Origin: Arion vulgaris
Lineage: Eukaryota; Mollusca; Gastropoda; Stylommatophora; Arionidae
Reading direction: 5' to 3'
DNA: 64,000 nt
Assembly (NCBI GenBank): GCA_020796225.1
Contig: CM036754.1
Span: 13,593,867 to 13,657,866 of the forward strand
Below the pieces are notes generated by a model that worked only from the letters and a program-made list of their open reading frames with translations, did no database searches and was not told the origin of the DNA. This document shows positions 1 through 24,959 of this stretch, piece by piece. Numbering within the stretch: the stretch's first letter is position 1; every line of letters begins with the position of its first letter. The translations under genes and the position numbers were made by a program.

Positions 1-129
1 TTTACCTTCTTGAATAATAGAGTGAATACACACAAAAATTGAATTCTTGTAAACACCTACTTTAACAGCAGGGTTGTCAGTTGGGTGTTATTAAGACCAA
101 GTTAAATTAAATGTGCATCCCACCATCTA

Positions 130-490
130 TCGCTAATTATTGATAGTCAAAGATAAACATGTTGATTGATTGGACCATCATCACTGCACTTCAGTAAGTA
201 ACCATTTGTACTTCGATCACTTTCTCACACAGTAAGATCCCATAAGCAGTGTACGAACTCTGTAGCACCTCGAGGGTCCCTGATGTAATTCAGAAAATGG
301 TGAAAATATATTTTTAAGGAATTTACAATTTTTTTTTAATGTTTGTAATGAATTTTGCCTAGGCAGTGGCTTTTCAGTCTGCTCTTCTTGATTTTGAACT
401 GCCAAGGGTTCTTTTACCTCCTCAACTTCAACAGGGGACATATGTTTTATCATCCGTCTCTGATAGTACGAGGAACTCGATCTCACCTAC
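130..490 (-). repeat. SINE-5 copy
   Basis: Reverse complement of the family seen at 8090-8400 and 51060-51370: it begins near GACGGATGATAAAACATA, has an A-rich middle, and ends with GCAATGATGATGGTCC-like sequence. The 89-residue open frame at 217-486 is produced by this repeat and is not a gene. Confidence 0.7.
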
Positions 491-753
491 ACTGACATTA
501 GGAATCTCTGAAAAAATATCCTGATGGCTCCATGAGGGAGTGAACCGAGTACCTTTGGAAATAGAGGTGATCACCTAACCTCTACATCACAGAGACATTC
601 TTGATCTATCAAATCAATCTACAAATGTCAACATCTATCTATCAACACTCTTGGTAACTTAGAGACAAGAATGCTTAGGTTTAGTTGTCAGTGATGTATT
701 ACTGCTGCTGCTGCTAGAACTGAGCTGAAGCTGTCCTGATAACAAATATAACA

Positions 754-3700
754 TTAAGTTGTTGAAACTGTTTTGATATCTTCTTTCAATTTTGTACACA
801 TCTGTTCAAGTTCCTTGACATTGCACTGTATATCAATCTTCTTCATTCTGAGAGCCTTGACAGTATCTGCAAATATAAATTGTCCAGATTTCAATCATTT
901 CTGCATATACAAAGAACATCAGATATAGTATATATATGGCCTTTTTCGCCTTTACAGGTCAATTAGCAAGTGTTTTACTGTGACTACTTCTGAGCGCCTC
1001 TCCATTTATGCCTAGCCTGGTCAGTTGATATGCGGAATGTGCCTTGCCCAAGTAAAGGATCATGGTCTCCTGTTGTCCTACCATGCACTCCATGAACTTT
1101 TTTCCTGACAAAGCTGGCCTTGAACCCTGAAATTTCACTGCAAACTGGTCACTAGAGCAGACAGTTATCAACTTCCCTATTGGTGACCACATTAAGATAG
1201 TGGAACTCAGACCTGTTTAAGCGTGATGCCATTAACAAATATGATAAATGAGTCAAGTGTCTAATGAACTTTCTTTTCAATCTGTGGTACATTTATTCTA
1301 TCTTTCACATAATGAATAGATACAGTAACTAAATATCAAACATCATCAAATCTATAAAGTCAGAAAAGGAACTTCTGTATGGTGATGGACACTAATAAAA
1401 AGGAAAGAAGGTCTTCACACAAAAGTCAATCAGAAGAGCCATACTAGGCATCCTGACTATGCCTGAATTCATAGCGGGCAAATGCAAGAAAAAACTAAAT
1501 ATCACAGTCTATTAATAAACTAGTTATATTTACCTTCCAATAGTTCTGGATGAGAAACTAACTCTTCACAAATTTTTACTGCTTGCTTTTCTGGTGACAG
1601 AAATTTCCGGCCGGTTATATTAAAGCACCATTCCCACTCTAGCCTCAATTTGTTAACTTCCTGAAAGAATTCATCAATCTTTAAATATATTTCTCTATAG
1701 TCTATTATCTATAGCAATTTGATCATCGGATGTTATCAAACACAAACAAATACAGTTTCTGTATGCGTCAACGTCCTATTCATTACAAAATGTGATTTTG
1801 TAACGTATGGGCATTGGCTAGGACAACTCTTCGATGGACGGTGGGTGAGAAAAGAAGGGCTCTAAGTTCAAAGGAAACATAGAGAAGAAATGTGTAAAGA
1901 GAGTTGAAAGATTGTGGCCTGACATTGGAAACAATTTGTAGAAAAGCGACAGAATGGCAACAATGGAAATCTCTAATGGAAGCCATATGTGTCAAACAGG
2001 ACACAAAGAGGATATAGAAAATATAGATAGATGTTTTATGGTGATTTTCTACCTTCAATGTGACCTTGGTATTGGATATACTATGTTATTATCATCAGGA
2101 GAAAGTTGCTAAATATTTAATAAATTCAGAATTTGATGGCAAGTTGAACTTTTACATCAACTTTGTCTGTAAATAATATTCAATTATTAAAAAATAGTGC
2201 AGCATCTTCAAGTAATAAGTATCATTTCATTAGTGTTTGATAATATAGTTCATTTATTTATCTACAAAACAATATATAACGCATAACAGTTCACTGAAAA
2301 GTATAGTTAAATCTCTACATATAGCGAGAATCACGGGAAAATTTGAGAAAATATTTAATTGTCGCTCCATTCCATAGTAGTGAACTGACTCATCATCATT
2401 AGGCAGCTTGTCCCTTCAGGAACTTGGCTCCCATGACAGCAGCCTTGAAAAAACTATTCTGTGCAAGATGCTTGGCGTCAGCGGCCGTCATTTTCAGATC
2501 GTCAATGATATCCTACACCCATCATCATCTTGGTCTTCCTATCATCCTTCTTCCAGGCACCATTTCCTCCAGAATTATCTTCTCTATGCACTCATGTTTA
2601 ATGTGTCCGAAATATTTAATTTTCCTTGTTTTTTTATGTTCTTTAATAACCAACTCTTTTCCATATAAAGTTGTTGCAGAACAGAAGCATTTGTTCTCTT
2701 CTCTACCCATGATATTCTAAGTACTCTTCTGTAGCATTTGCATTCAAAGGCATTGATCTCCTGTGCCGCTTTATAATAATAATAAAGCCCATAACCCGTT
2801 TTAGGGGTGTAGGGGTGTCACTGTGGAGACATCAGCACAAAAACACGCCATGAGTCTCTGTCTTCAACTCTTCGAGCGAGTGTGGAGAAACTCTGCCGCT
2901 TTGCCAATCATCCAATGGTCCAAGTCTCACAACCATAAGTTGCCAAGGGAAAAACACTTGAAGGCTCTTAAACACATGAGTTTTGTTCTTATGTCAGTTC
3001 TCTTCCATAGGTTTGTTAGTTCTTTTTAGTTTTTGCAAAGCAATGATCAGCCTTCTTTTAATTTCTTTTATAACATTACTGGCACTTGTCAGCAATGCCC
3101 TGAGGTACTCAAAGCTGTTTATATTTTGTGACTGTTGACACATATATTAGCCATCATTACCGTTTTAACAGTTGTAAAGTGCTTAATTTTCATTGTATTG
3201 GATACAGGCTTTGATCTTCACTGTTCTTTTGAAGTGCCCTTATCAAGTTCTCTATACGATTTTGTGATGTAGATAGTAACTGTGTATCGTCAGCATATCT
3301 TATTTCTGGTAACTCCTGACCTCCAATCACCAGATTTTTCCATATCTGCTGATTCTCTGACATTCTTCATGATGTTTTCCGCATATATGTTGAATAGATA
3401 AGGTGACAAAATGAAGCCCTGTCTAACTCCTTGGCCTATCATCCCTATGCCAAACCACTCTGCTGATGTTCCCTCTTCTATTCTCACAGCTGCTTGTTGG
3501 TCTGTATAATATTTTTACAATATGCACTAGTCTCTAGATGATAACCCCATTTCTGACATTATCTATAACTTGTGGTGTTTTACACAATCAAAGGCCTTTT
3601 TTCCCGATCCAGAAGCACTTGATCTTTTCAGCTCTTCGGCTCGGTGCCATGGAGATCATAACCCTTCGGTTCTGTGCCACAAACACTGTAAATCTGGAGA

Positions 3701-4171
3701 ACCTGTGGCTTTTTCTGCCAGCGGAATTGAATCCGCACTCACAGAGGGCTTGACGAAAGTGCTATGAACACACAGGGCAGGCGGGCATCAAAGGCCTTTA
3801 AATAATCAATTACAAAGCAAGCAAATAGATTAAACTTAAACAGTGAACTGACTGTGAATGTTTCACAGCCACTTGAGTCAGTTCACTGTTTTAAGTCTAG
3901 TGCATATTGTTATTGTAAAAATATGTTATACAGACCAACAAGCAGATGTGGTGAGAATTGAAGAGGAAACATCAGTATTCACTGAATCAGAATGTGATAA
4001 AAATAAGCAATAAAATGTTTAATATAATGAATGAAATTAATGTACCTGTTCAGTATGAATAATATCATTGTTTATTATCTGCAATTGTCTTTCACTCATT
4101 TTAAACTCGTGGGACAGAGCTTCAAGCTCACGTAACTTTTCTAGACTTTCGTCAAATGCACGAAATTCCAT
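754..4171 (-). CDS. Small coiled-coil protein, 121 aa, three exons, family not recognised
   Basis: Exons on the minus strand are 4171-4046, 1660-1534 and 866-754. All junctions are GT-AG and the phases agree (0, then 1), giving 121 residues and a TAA stop. The protein starts MEFRAFDESLEKLRELEALS and is rich in Leu, Glu and Lys in heptad-like spacing, so a largely helical coiled coil is expected. A Trp-rich patch (EWEWCF, about residues 50-55) lies between two helical stretches. No signal peptide or membrane segment is visible. Size and character resemble small subunits of kinetochore, augmin or synaptonemal assemblies, but I cannot name a family. Intron 1 carries a LINE with a nested SINE. 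The start codon faces PSMC1 across about 300 bp, so the two probably share a promoter. The gene model is fairly sure; the function is unknown. Confidence 0.72.
1370..1500 (+). repeat. SINE-3 3' part
   Basis: Contains the family's GGACACTAATAAAAAGGAAAG block and ends CTGAATTCATAGCGGGCAAATGCAAGAAA, the tail shared with copies at 14650, 41920 and 45130. It lies just downstream (gene sense) of exon 2 of the coiled-coil gene. Confidence 0.65.
2386..3830 (-). mobile_element. LINE-A reverse transcriptase fragment, degenerate
   Basis: Minus-strand conceptual pieces give a D-x-x-K-A-F-D block (IDYLKAFDCV, about 3575-3830), the GVRQG..LSPYLFN block (3400-3460), a YADD-type region near 3290 and a C-terminal KIKYFGHIK region with a GRP motif near 2530-2600. 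Frameshifts and stops break it. It ends near 2386 in an ATGATGATGA tail. It lies in intron 1 of the coiled-coil gene and is interrupted by a SINE at 3600-3786. Confidence 0.75.
3600..3786 (-). mobile_element. SINE-7 insertion with 13-bp target duplication
   Basis: A 187-bp insert that splits the LINE-A block for IDYLKAFDCV. Both ends carry ATCAAAGGCCTTT (3587-3599 and 3787-3799). The T-run at 3598-3603 is the element's A-tail on the minus strand. A second copy lies at 37685-37925 in the opposite orientation. Confidence 0.8.
3841..3888. repeat. Short inverted repeat, 13-bp arms
   Basis: CAGTGAACTGACT at 3841-3853 pairs with its complement at 3876-3888, and the match extends outward through an A/T-rich stretch with one indel. 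LINE-A sequence lies on both sides in opposite orientation (minus before 3535, plus after 3895), so the hairpin sits near a head-to-head LINE junction. Confidence 0.6.
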
Positions 4172-4468
4172 AGTTTAGTTGAAGTAGTGTACTGTCGCGT
4201 GTAACACTCAGTTAATCCAGGCGGTAGCCACCGGAAGAATGACTCCAGTCACAGAATGAGAAGTGTGTCTGTGTCGTCCAGGCAAACAATATTATTATAA
4301 TATAATATATGTAACTTAACTTGTAAGCACTCGCGATGACTTTTAAAACAGCAGTGAATAGTTTATTCACAATAACAATAAAAATCTATACCAAACTTTG
4401 ACAATATTTTATCATATATGTTTTCATTTGACTTGTTGCTGTCACGCACTGACTCTTAAATCTAATCC
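4172..4468. promoter_or_regulatory. Putative bidirectional promoter of the coiled-coil gene and PSMC1
   Basis: The minus-strand start codon (4171) and the candidate PSMC1 start exon (4469-4471) face away from each other across 297 bp. A CCGGAAG (ETS-type core) occurs at about 4231-4237. No TATA box is well placed for either gene. The call rests on geometry and would move if PSMC1 starts at the alternative ATG at 4622. Confidence 0.45.
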
Positions 4469-19013
<14,545 letters not shown>

Positions 19014-20040
19014 CTCATCACTTTTTAGTTCATTATTGTTTGTGTGGCAGACTATTTGTTTTGTATGTTATTGATTTGAATGTTGGTAAGATTAACCTAT
19101 AGTTGCTGAAAACCTAGCAAAGAGAAGCCAATATTTTTGGAAAATCTGGTTTTTAAAAAGTAGTAATCATGGTTGCAAGTCTAGCAAAGAAAGAGTCAAT
19201 TATTGCATGTTTGATAACTCCCTCCCTCCCAAGAAAAGTGCTTGCATGTTTGGTAAAGAAAATGACCAAAAATTGTAACAAACTTCGCCAGGAAATACCA
19301 ATATTGATTGAAGTGCTTAAATTTGCTGTCTCCTATCCCTACATAAAAGATATGTTACATGACATTTGCTTAGAGCAGATTATAAAATATCTTATAACGG
19401 ATATATGCTCACATTTCTTGTCAATTTTAGCTGATCAAATCCACTTCATCTTCTTCACCTTTCAACTCCCAACAGAGCACAGGTCTTAAACAAACTTCTT
19501 CCAGCTCTTCCTCTCTCCTGCCATCCCTTCCAATTCTTTCCATGTTTTACCTGTTCTTTTAGTATCAGCCTCCAGCTCTCTTCTCCAGGTCTGTCTAGGC
19601 CTTTCCTCGGGTTCCAAAACAGTTTTTGAATGTACCCAGATGAAAATGGGTATTCATATTGAGTTGGTGGGAATGTCATAATTGTGAACTGAGTTACTGT
19701 TCTAGCTAACAGTGGTAGCTAACTACTAAAAGGAACTCACAACCACAGAGATGTCCTGAATGTGGTTGCATCAATTCTAACCATTGTTTAAGTTGCTTTG
19801 AAATTAAATTTTTGTTTTTTGTGTCTAGATTTGTCAGCTCAAAAAAGATCATAATAAAGAAGTGTATCTTACTGATGTTACCAGTTTCCTGCGTTTGTTT
19901 GTATTGAATGAACACACACAAGATCATTATATGTTCACATTTATCATACGATATTACGTTGTAACAAAGAATCAAGTGAGGGGTAACCTCAACTTTTGTT
20001 GTTCTCCGATCAGTTGTCTGAGAAGTTTTTAACGGAGCAT
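19014..20040 (+). other. PSMC1 3' UTR and following spacer
   Basis: No polyadenylation signal sits immediately after the stop; an AATAAA lies at about 19853. A LINE fragment occupies 19430-19690 on the other strand. Nothing else was recognised. Confidence 0.4.
19430..19690 (-). mobile_element. LINE C-terminal fragment
   Basis: The minus strand reads NPRKGLDRPGEESWRLILKE and then GRAGRSLF...CALLGVER plus stop. This is the spacing seen in LINE ORF2 C-termini; no upstream RT is present. Confidence 0.5.
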
Positions 20041-20041
20041 T

Positions 20042-20358
20042 TTAACTCTTTCCACGCCCATTTATTTTCTCAATTTTTAAGCAGTTAATTCAAGGGAAGT
20101 AAAAAAATAAAAAAAAAATTACGATCCCAACTACTTCTCAATAAATAAACATATATATCTTATTATATACTAAATTAAAGAAAACTGGACAACCCAATAG
20201 AATAGCAAGGTTGAAAAGTAGTATAAGTAAAACAGTAGAAGTAAAACTAGAAAGACTTCTTATAAGGGAAGCAACTCTATGGCGCAGTGTGCGGCTTAAA
20301 GCGTACAACGGATTTCCGCCGTGGCGCAGTGTGCGGCTTAAAGCGTGGAAAGAGTTAA
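20042..20358. mobile_element. piggyBac-like MITE, copy 2
   Basis: 317 bp between TTAA at 20042-20045 and 20355-20358, with the CTCTTTCCACGC terminal inverted repeats. It differs from the copy at 5557-5870 by a handful of substitutions and small indels. Confidence 0.9.
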
Positions 20359-20383
20359 TGGTAATATAGATACATACAGAATC

Positions 20384-20482
20384 TCTTTATCCCTAGGCCC
20401 TACATCAGTCGCCTCTTATGACATGCATTGTAGGTTGCAGTTGTACTATTCTTTGCTTCCTTTGCGGGCCCCGGCACCACAC
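20384..20482 (-). repeat. SINE-2 head fragment
   Basis: The reverse strand has GTGGTGCCGGGGCCCGCAAA, GCAAAGAATAGTACAACTGC and CATAAGAGGCGACTGATGTAG, the SINE-2 head. The body is absent. Confidence 0.65.
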
Positions 20483-20559
20483 ACGTGAGATTAAATGTTT
20501 ATTTTCTTCAATATTAGTTTTGAGTATGAAAGTAAATTTGTGAACAATTTTCTTCACCT

Positions 20560-21000
20560 GTTTATTGAGTGAAGAAATACATTACTTACACTTGTTTGAA
20601 TTTTTTATTGTTGGTTTCTTCCTTTATTTAAGTGAAAGCTGTTTCTTTGTTGCTAAATATATTTTTGTCTATGAATTTCTACTTGTTCAACTTTTCGATT
20701 GCTCACAAACAAGTCACAACATTTGTAAGGGTCAGTCACATATATTTTCTGTTTACCACAGTCTTTTAAAAAAATCCTGTCGCCTTTTCAGACCTTATGG
20801 TACGAAATACGTATCACTTTCAATTTCTAGACCCACGTATGTAGGAGGGTCAGATCCTTTCCTCACATGTGGGATTGAACCCTCTGCTTGTATGACTAAA
20901 CAAGAGAGCATTTTATACATTATGCTAATTCGTCCCGCTATCGGTCTTGCAAAGTATTCATTAACAAACAACAGATAACATTTTCATTTCAATATTTAGA
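20560..21000 (+). other. Open frame without recognisable content
   Basis: A 137-codon open frame (20565-20978) has no recognisable motif, no good splice context and AT-rich composition. I treat it as chance. It is followed by a SINE-1 tail. Confidence 0.35.
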
Positions 21001-21007
21001 GTAGAAT

Positions 21008-21120
21008 ATGCGTTTAGGGGCCTACCAAACCAATGTGCAACATATACACGTTCTTGGCAAAGATCACATATTACAAAAAGTGATTAAAATTGGTCGTAAA
21101 GATGAACGCAAAGAAGAACA
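21008..21120 (+). repeat. SINE-1 3' half
   Basis: Starts GCGTTTAGGGGCCTACCAAA and runs through the CACAAAAAGTGATTAAAATT block to AACGCAAAGAAGAAC. The 5' half is missing. Confidence 0.75.
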
Positions 21121-21289
21121 TTTAGAGTTTCAATTATTTGTTAAAAGGTTTGAATAGCTCAGCACCAAAATGTTTTACTGGCTTCAATTGGCTAGCAGAG
21201 TTGAAGCTATTTTGTAGGAAAAGTAGGTATACATTCCTATTTTACATCCTAGAATGTTATGCTAAATAAATAGCTGATGCTACAGATAA

Positions 21290-21425
21290 TGAGAAAATTG
21301 AAGTATTTTGGACATATAAAAAGTGTTGAAGACTTATGGATGGAGGCATCCGGACAAAGAGGAAGACCATGGAGATGATGTAACTGATGATGACAGCTGC
21401 AGAGGTGCGACATCTGGCCTTTTTA
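21290..21425 (+). mobile_element. LINE-A C-terminal fragment
   Basis: Reads MRKLKYFGHIKSVEDL, then GQRGRPWR, and ends in the ATGACAGCTGCAGAGG block that also ends other LINE-A copies (6340, 47755). Confidence 0.6.
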
Positions 21426-21599
21426 AAAAAAAAAATAAAGGAACCCTTTTTATACTGCTACAACGGTAAGTTCTGTCATGTAACAACTCAGGACTTACTG
21501 TCTCTTCCACCTTGATGTTTGTTCATTGTACATCTCATTCTGATGGCCTAAAAGCTCTCAAGTTCTTTCTCAATAGAAGAACGAATCCACTTGTCTCCA

Positions 21600-22500
21600 C
21601 CTCTGCTCTCCTTCGTTTTGCAGAACTATGAACTCCTTTCAGTTCAATGACCAATTCTTTGAGCAGATCAGTGGGTCGCCATAGGCACTAAAATGGGACC
21701 TAGTTATGCTTGTCTGTTCATGGGTTATCTTGAACACCAAGTATGGAATACCTATGATGGCCCTCTTCCGTACGTTTAACATATATACATTGATGACTTG
21801 CCAAGAATAACTAATGAAATACAACACAGATGCAACAAATTAAATAATAGGACAAATGGCGCTATTTTAAAAGGCAAACATGTCACCATGAACACAAAAA
21901 GAGCAATGTTCAACACAATCTTTCTCCCACATTATGTTACCAGTGCCAAACCTGGACGCTGACAACAAACGATAGAAGAAAACTAGTCACAACAGAGATG
22001 AAATGTTTACGCAGAATGTTGGGTGTAACAAGAAGAGACCGGTTGAGAAATGACGACGACAGGAAAAAGTGGGTACAACATCAGTACTAGACTTCATCAA
22101 AAAACTACAAATTAAATGGTTCGGCCACGTAAGTAGATTACCAAATTGCAACAGATAGTGCACCTCAAAGAGCAATGCTGCTCCGATACAATGGGTACAA
22201 AGCAAAAGGCCGGCCACGCAAAAGATGGACCTCAGAGATAACAGAGGCGACGAAAGACACTATCTAGGAAGCGCACACAAGGGTCCGTTTTAGAAATCTC
22301 TTCTTGACCTGACGCTGCAAGGCAAACAGGATTCGAGGAAAGAAAGGTTGGCATTACTGATGTATCTGAAGCTGATTTGTCCCGCTTCATAAATTTCAAC
22401 CCTGCTGTTCGAGTTACCTCTCACATCTCCACTTTTATGTGTCAACCTTTCTTGACATCACCATCAATCAATCCACCATCACAACTTCAGTATATTATAA
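21600..22500 (+). mobile_element. Penelope-like element RT fragment, interrupted
   Basis: At 21620-21780 the plus strand reads FNDQFFEQISG, then (after a frameshift) VAIGTKMGPSYACLFMGYLE, then a degraded IYIDD near 21783-21800. Beyond an insert, 22390-22500 reads FNPAVRVTSHIS and FLDITINQSTITTSVYYKHT. This order (GTKMGP..A, YIDD, FLDI, YYK.T) is characteristic of Penelope-like reverse transcriptases. LINE-5 sequence (21880-22340) separates the halves. The GIY-YIG domain is not seen. Confidence 0.7.
21880..22340 (+). mobile_element. LINE-5 3' fragment inside the Penelope-like element
   Basis: Pieces read MNTKRAMFNTIFLPHYVT, then DFIKKLQIKWFGHVSRLPN, then KRPATQKMDL-type sequence in broken frames, the usual LINE ORF2 C-terminal order. 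Its 3' end (GAAAGACACTATCTAGGAAG onward) recurs at 18320 and 23770. Confidence 0.6.
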
Positions 22501-22639
22501 GCACACTGGTGTGCATATTTTTCGCCTTTAACCCTCTTTCCATCCCAGGCTTGTGATTCTTTGCCATTCTCTCAGCTCTTGCGCCTGTGTAGCGAGGACG
22601 ATATAGTCTTTCTTAACTATAATAAATTATACATTGACA

Positions 22640-22800
22640 CATCATCATCACGTGCCGGCTGGCGTAGGTGATCATGGATCTCCACAAATCTGTCTCTGGT
22701 GTTTGCTATCATTTCAGATGTTGACGCTCTTCCGTGCCATGAAGTCACGCTATCCAAAATGTTCTCTCTCTCTGTCTTCTATACGTTTGCACACAAATCA
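22640..22800 (-). mobile_element. LINE-3 3'-end fragment
   Basis: Matches 23960-24110 (GCCGGCTGGCGTAGGTGATC, CATGGATCTCCACAAATCTGT, GTGCCATGAAGTCACGCTATCC). The outer end is ATCATCATCACG, as expected for the LINE-3 tail. Confidence 0.6.
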
Positions 22801-22889
22801 TTTTAAGCTATGACAGACTGTAGAACGTATTTCTTTTGTCTTTCCAATTCATCCCAACACTCGGTACATACTTATTGAAATTGCACATG

Positions 22890-23660
22890 TTTAGTCTAGA
22901 CGGCATGCATTGCACGATTGTATGACAGACAGAAGAGTAAAGAGGGTACGTTCTATCAGGTATGTCCACTTGATCACATCAGACATGGTGATGGCTTGAC
23001 ACTAGCTAAGTTACAAGACCACATGAAGATAATAATTACTTTAGAGACAGACTGCATGAAATCGTCCCAGACTACTAAAGATGTGCTGCTGCACCTCTTT
23101 GGTGTGTACGGAGGTGAATGTAGAGTAAAATCCTCGAGCACAATCCCCTACCACAGGTGGGACATACATGATCAAGATTAGACGTGGGTGTTGGGGGTTC
23201 TATATTTTCTCACAGCTCACTTTTTCAACGGCACGAGTCTCAGCTATTTCAGTTCCTCGTGTGTTGTTACAACGCCACATTTTGGCGATCTTGCGCAATT
23301 AACTAACATCACGTGGTGTCTACATCTAAGCATTTCAGAGACACTTTAAGAGTGCATTTGTCTTTAGGCGAAACACGTTAAAAAAGGAATATAGTTTTGC
23401 AAAGTACAAAAACAATAGACAGCGACGTTTCCACCAAAATGCCGTTATCAAACAAAGGATACAAATAAGCGAAGAAATTCAGACATAACATATACAGTCA
23501 GACAATAAATCGCTAACATGAAAATATAGTTTTACTGTAGTCTTCCCTTATATCGATGCGAGTTGTCTATAAAGCGTTTTTTCTGTACACAAACTGGTCG
23601 TCTGCCTCATTCAAGCTCGCTATACATCAACTATTTTGGAATGTGTATATCAGGCATCCG
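22890..23660 (-). mobile_element. LINE-2 3' fragment, degraded
   Basis: Aligns with the 3' part of LINE-2 at 29290-29660: CTCTTTGGTGTGTACGGAGG, ACCACAGGTGGG, CATACATGATCAAG, CGCCACATTTTGGCGATCTTG, CATTTCAGAGACACTTTAAG, and later GCTCGCTATACATCAACTATTTTGG. Diverged, with an insertion near 23370-23560. Confidence 0.65.
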
Positions 23661-23734
23661 AGCAACGTGACATGAAAGAATTATATTGCCACTGCGCTGA
23701 TTGAAAATGTAAATGACTGAGTAATGTTGTGCTA

Positions 23735-23900
23735 AGCGCAATGCTACTCCGATACAGTGGATACAAAGTATTCAAAGAAAAGGTGGACCTCAGAGGTAGT
23801 GAAGAACACTATTTAGGAAGCGCACATAAAAGCCCGTTATAAAAATTTCTTCTTTTCTTGACGCTGTGATGTAAAGCAGGATTAATGAAAAGAAGGAACG
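23735..23900 (+). mobile_element. LINE-5 3' fragment
   Basis: AGCGCAATGCTACTCCGATA, AAAGGTGGACCTCAGAGGTA and the ACACTATTTAGGAAGCGCAC block match 22165-22340. Confidence 0.6.
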
Positions 23901-23959
23901 AGTGAGTAACGAGTGTTTGTTATGAAAAGTTAAAAATACGTAAAAGTTCCTAAAAAGTA

Positions 23960-24670
23960 CATCATCACCAAGAGGTGCCTACCGGCTGGCGTAGGCAATC
24001 ATGGATCTCCACAAATCTCTGTCTTTGGTGTTTGCTATCAACTCAGATGTTGACGCTCTACTGTACCATGAAGTCAGACTATCCAAAATTTTCTCTGTCT
24101 CGTCTACCCTAGATTTTACCGGTTGTCACAATGTGTTATAAACCTCCCCTCCTCATCACATGCCCCGCCCGAGTGGTTACCGGGGCCCAAATTTGGGGTG
24201 TAAAGAATAGAATCACTGTTATCTGCCACGCATGTCGTAAGAGTCGACTAAGGAGGTTTGGCTGAAATCGGATGCACATGTCCTAAACGTGTAGAAGTCT
24301 ATGCGTTTAGAGGTCTACCAAACCAATGTGCAACGTATACACGTTCTTGGCAAAGATCAAACATATCACAGTTATTAAAATTGGTCGTAAAGAACGAACG
24401 CAAAGAAGAAGATCACATGCCCGAAAAATGATGACTGGCTCTTTCTTATATTGATAATAAGCTTTCTCTGTGTCTTGATCTCATTCAACACCTCAACATT
24501 AGTCCTTTCAGCAGTCCATGGGATTCTCATCATTCTTCTGTAAAACCACACCTCTGTGGCCCTCAGAGATTTTTCTATCTGTGTGTTAATTGCCCATGAC
24601 TCGCTTCCGTATATCAGTATAGGTTCTATGTAGCACTGAATAACTCGTATTCTGATCGGGATTGACAAGG
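23960..24670 (-). mobile_element. LINE-3 C-terminal fragment, split by a SINE-1
   Basis: Minus strand at 24430-24668 reads RIRVIQCYIEPILIYGSESW, then EVWFYRRMMRIPWTAERTN and QSSFFGHV, and continues beyond the insert at 23960-24165 to the LINE 3' end. The best-preserved relative is 60262-61515. Confidence 0.75.
24166..24411 (+). mobile_element. SINE-1, 11-bp target duplication
   Basis: Flanked by ATCACATGCCC at 24155-24165 and 24412-24422. It interrupts LINE-3 just after its FFGHV codons (the LINE resumes with the CGAAAAATGATG antisense block). Confidence 0.9.
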
Positions 24671-24959
24671 ACTTGTTTCAGATAATGCTTCTCATTTTCA
24701 TATGAACGATGTTTTCAAAAAAGTACATAGCTGAACGAAAAATAATCTGGAAATATTAACCGAACCACGAAACATTGTTGCTGACGAAATGTAGTATTCA
24801 AACGATAATGTAAGCTAGTCAGTAATATTGACATGAATCAGTTACGTTCATGGCTTTACGGGCACGATATTTCTGTCAGAAATAGGCAGAAACTAGACAC
24901 AAGCTCATCTACAAATGAATCTGGATTTATGGTAAATCATTTGTCATTGGTCAAGCACT

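Noticed and set aside
217..486. 89-codon frame with Glu-rich sequence, possible exon
   Set aside because: The sequence belongs to SINE-5, found four more times in the window.
20565..20978. 137-codon plus-strand frame
   Set aside because: No motif, AT-rich, not flanked by plausible splice sites; judged a chance open frame.
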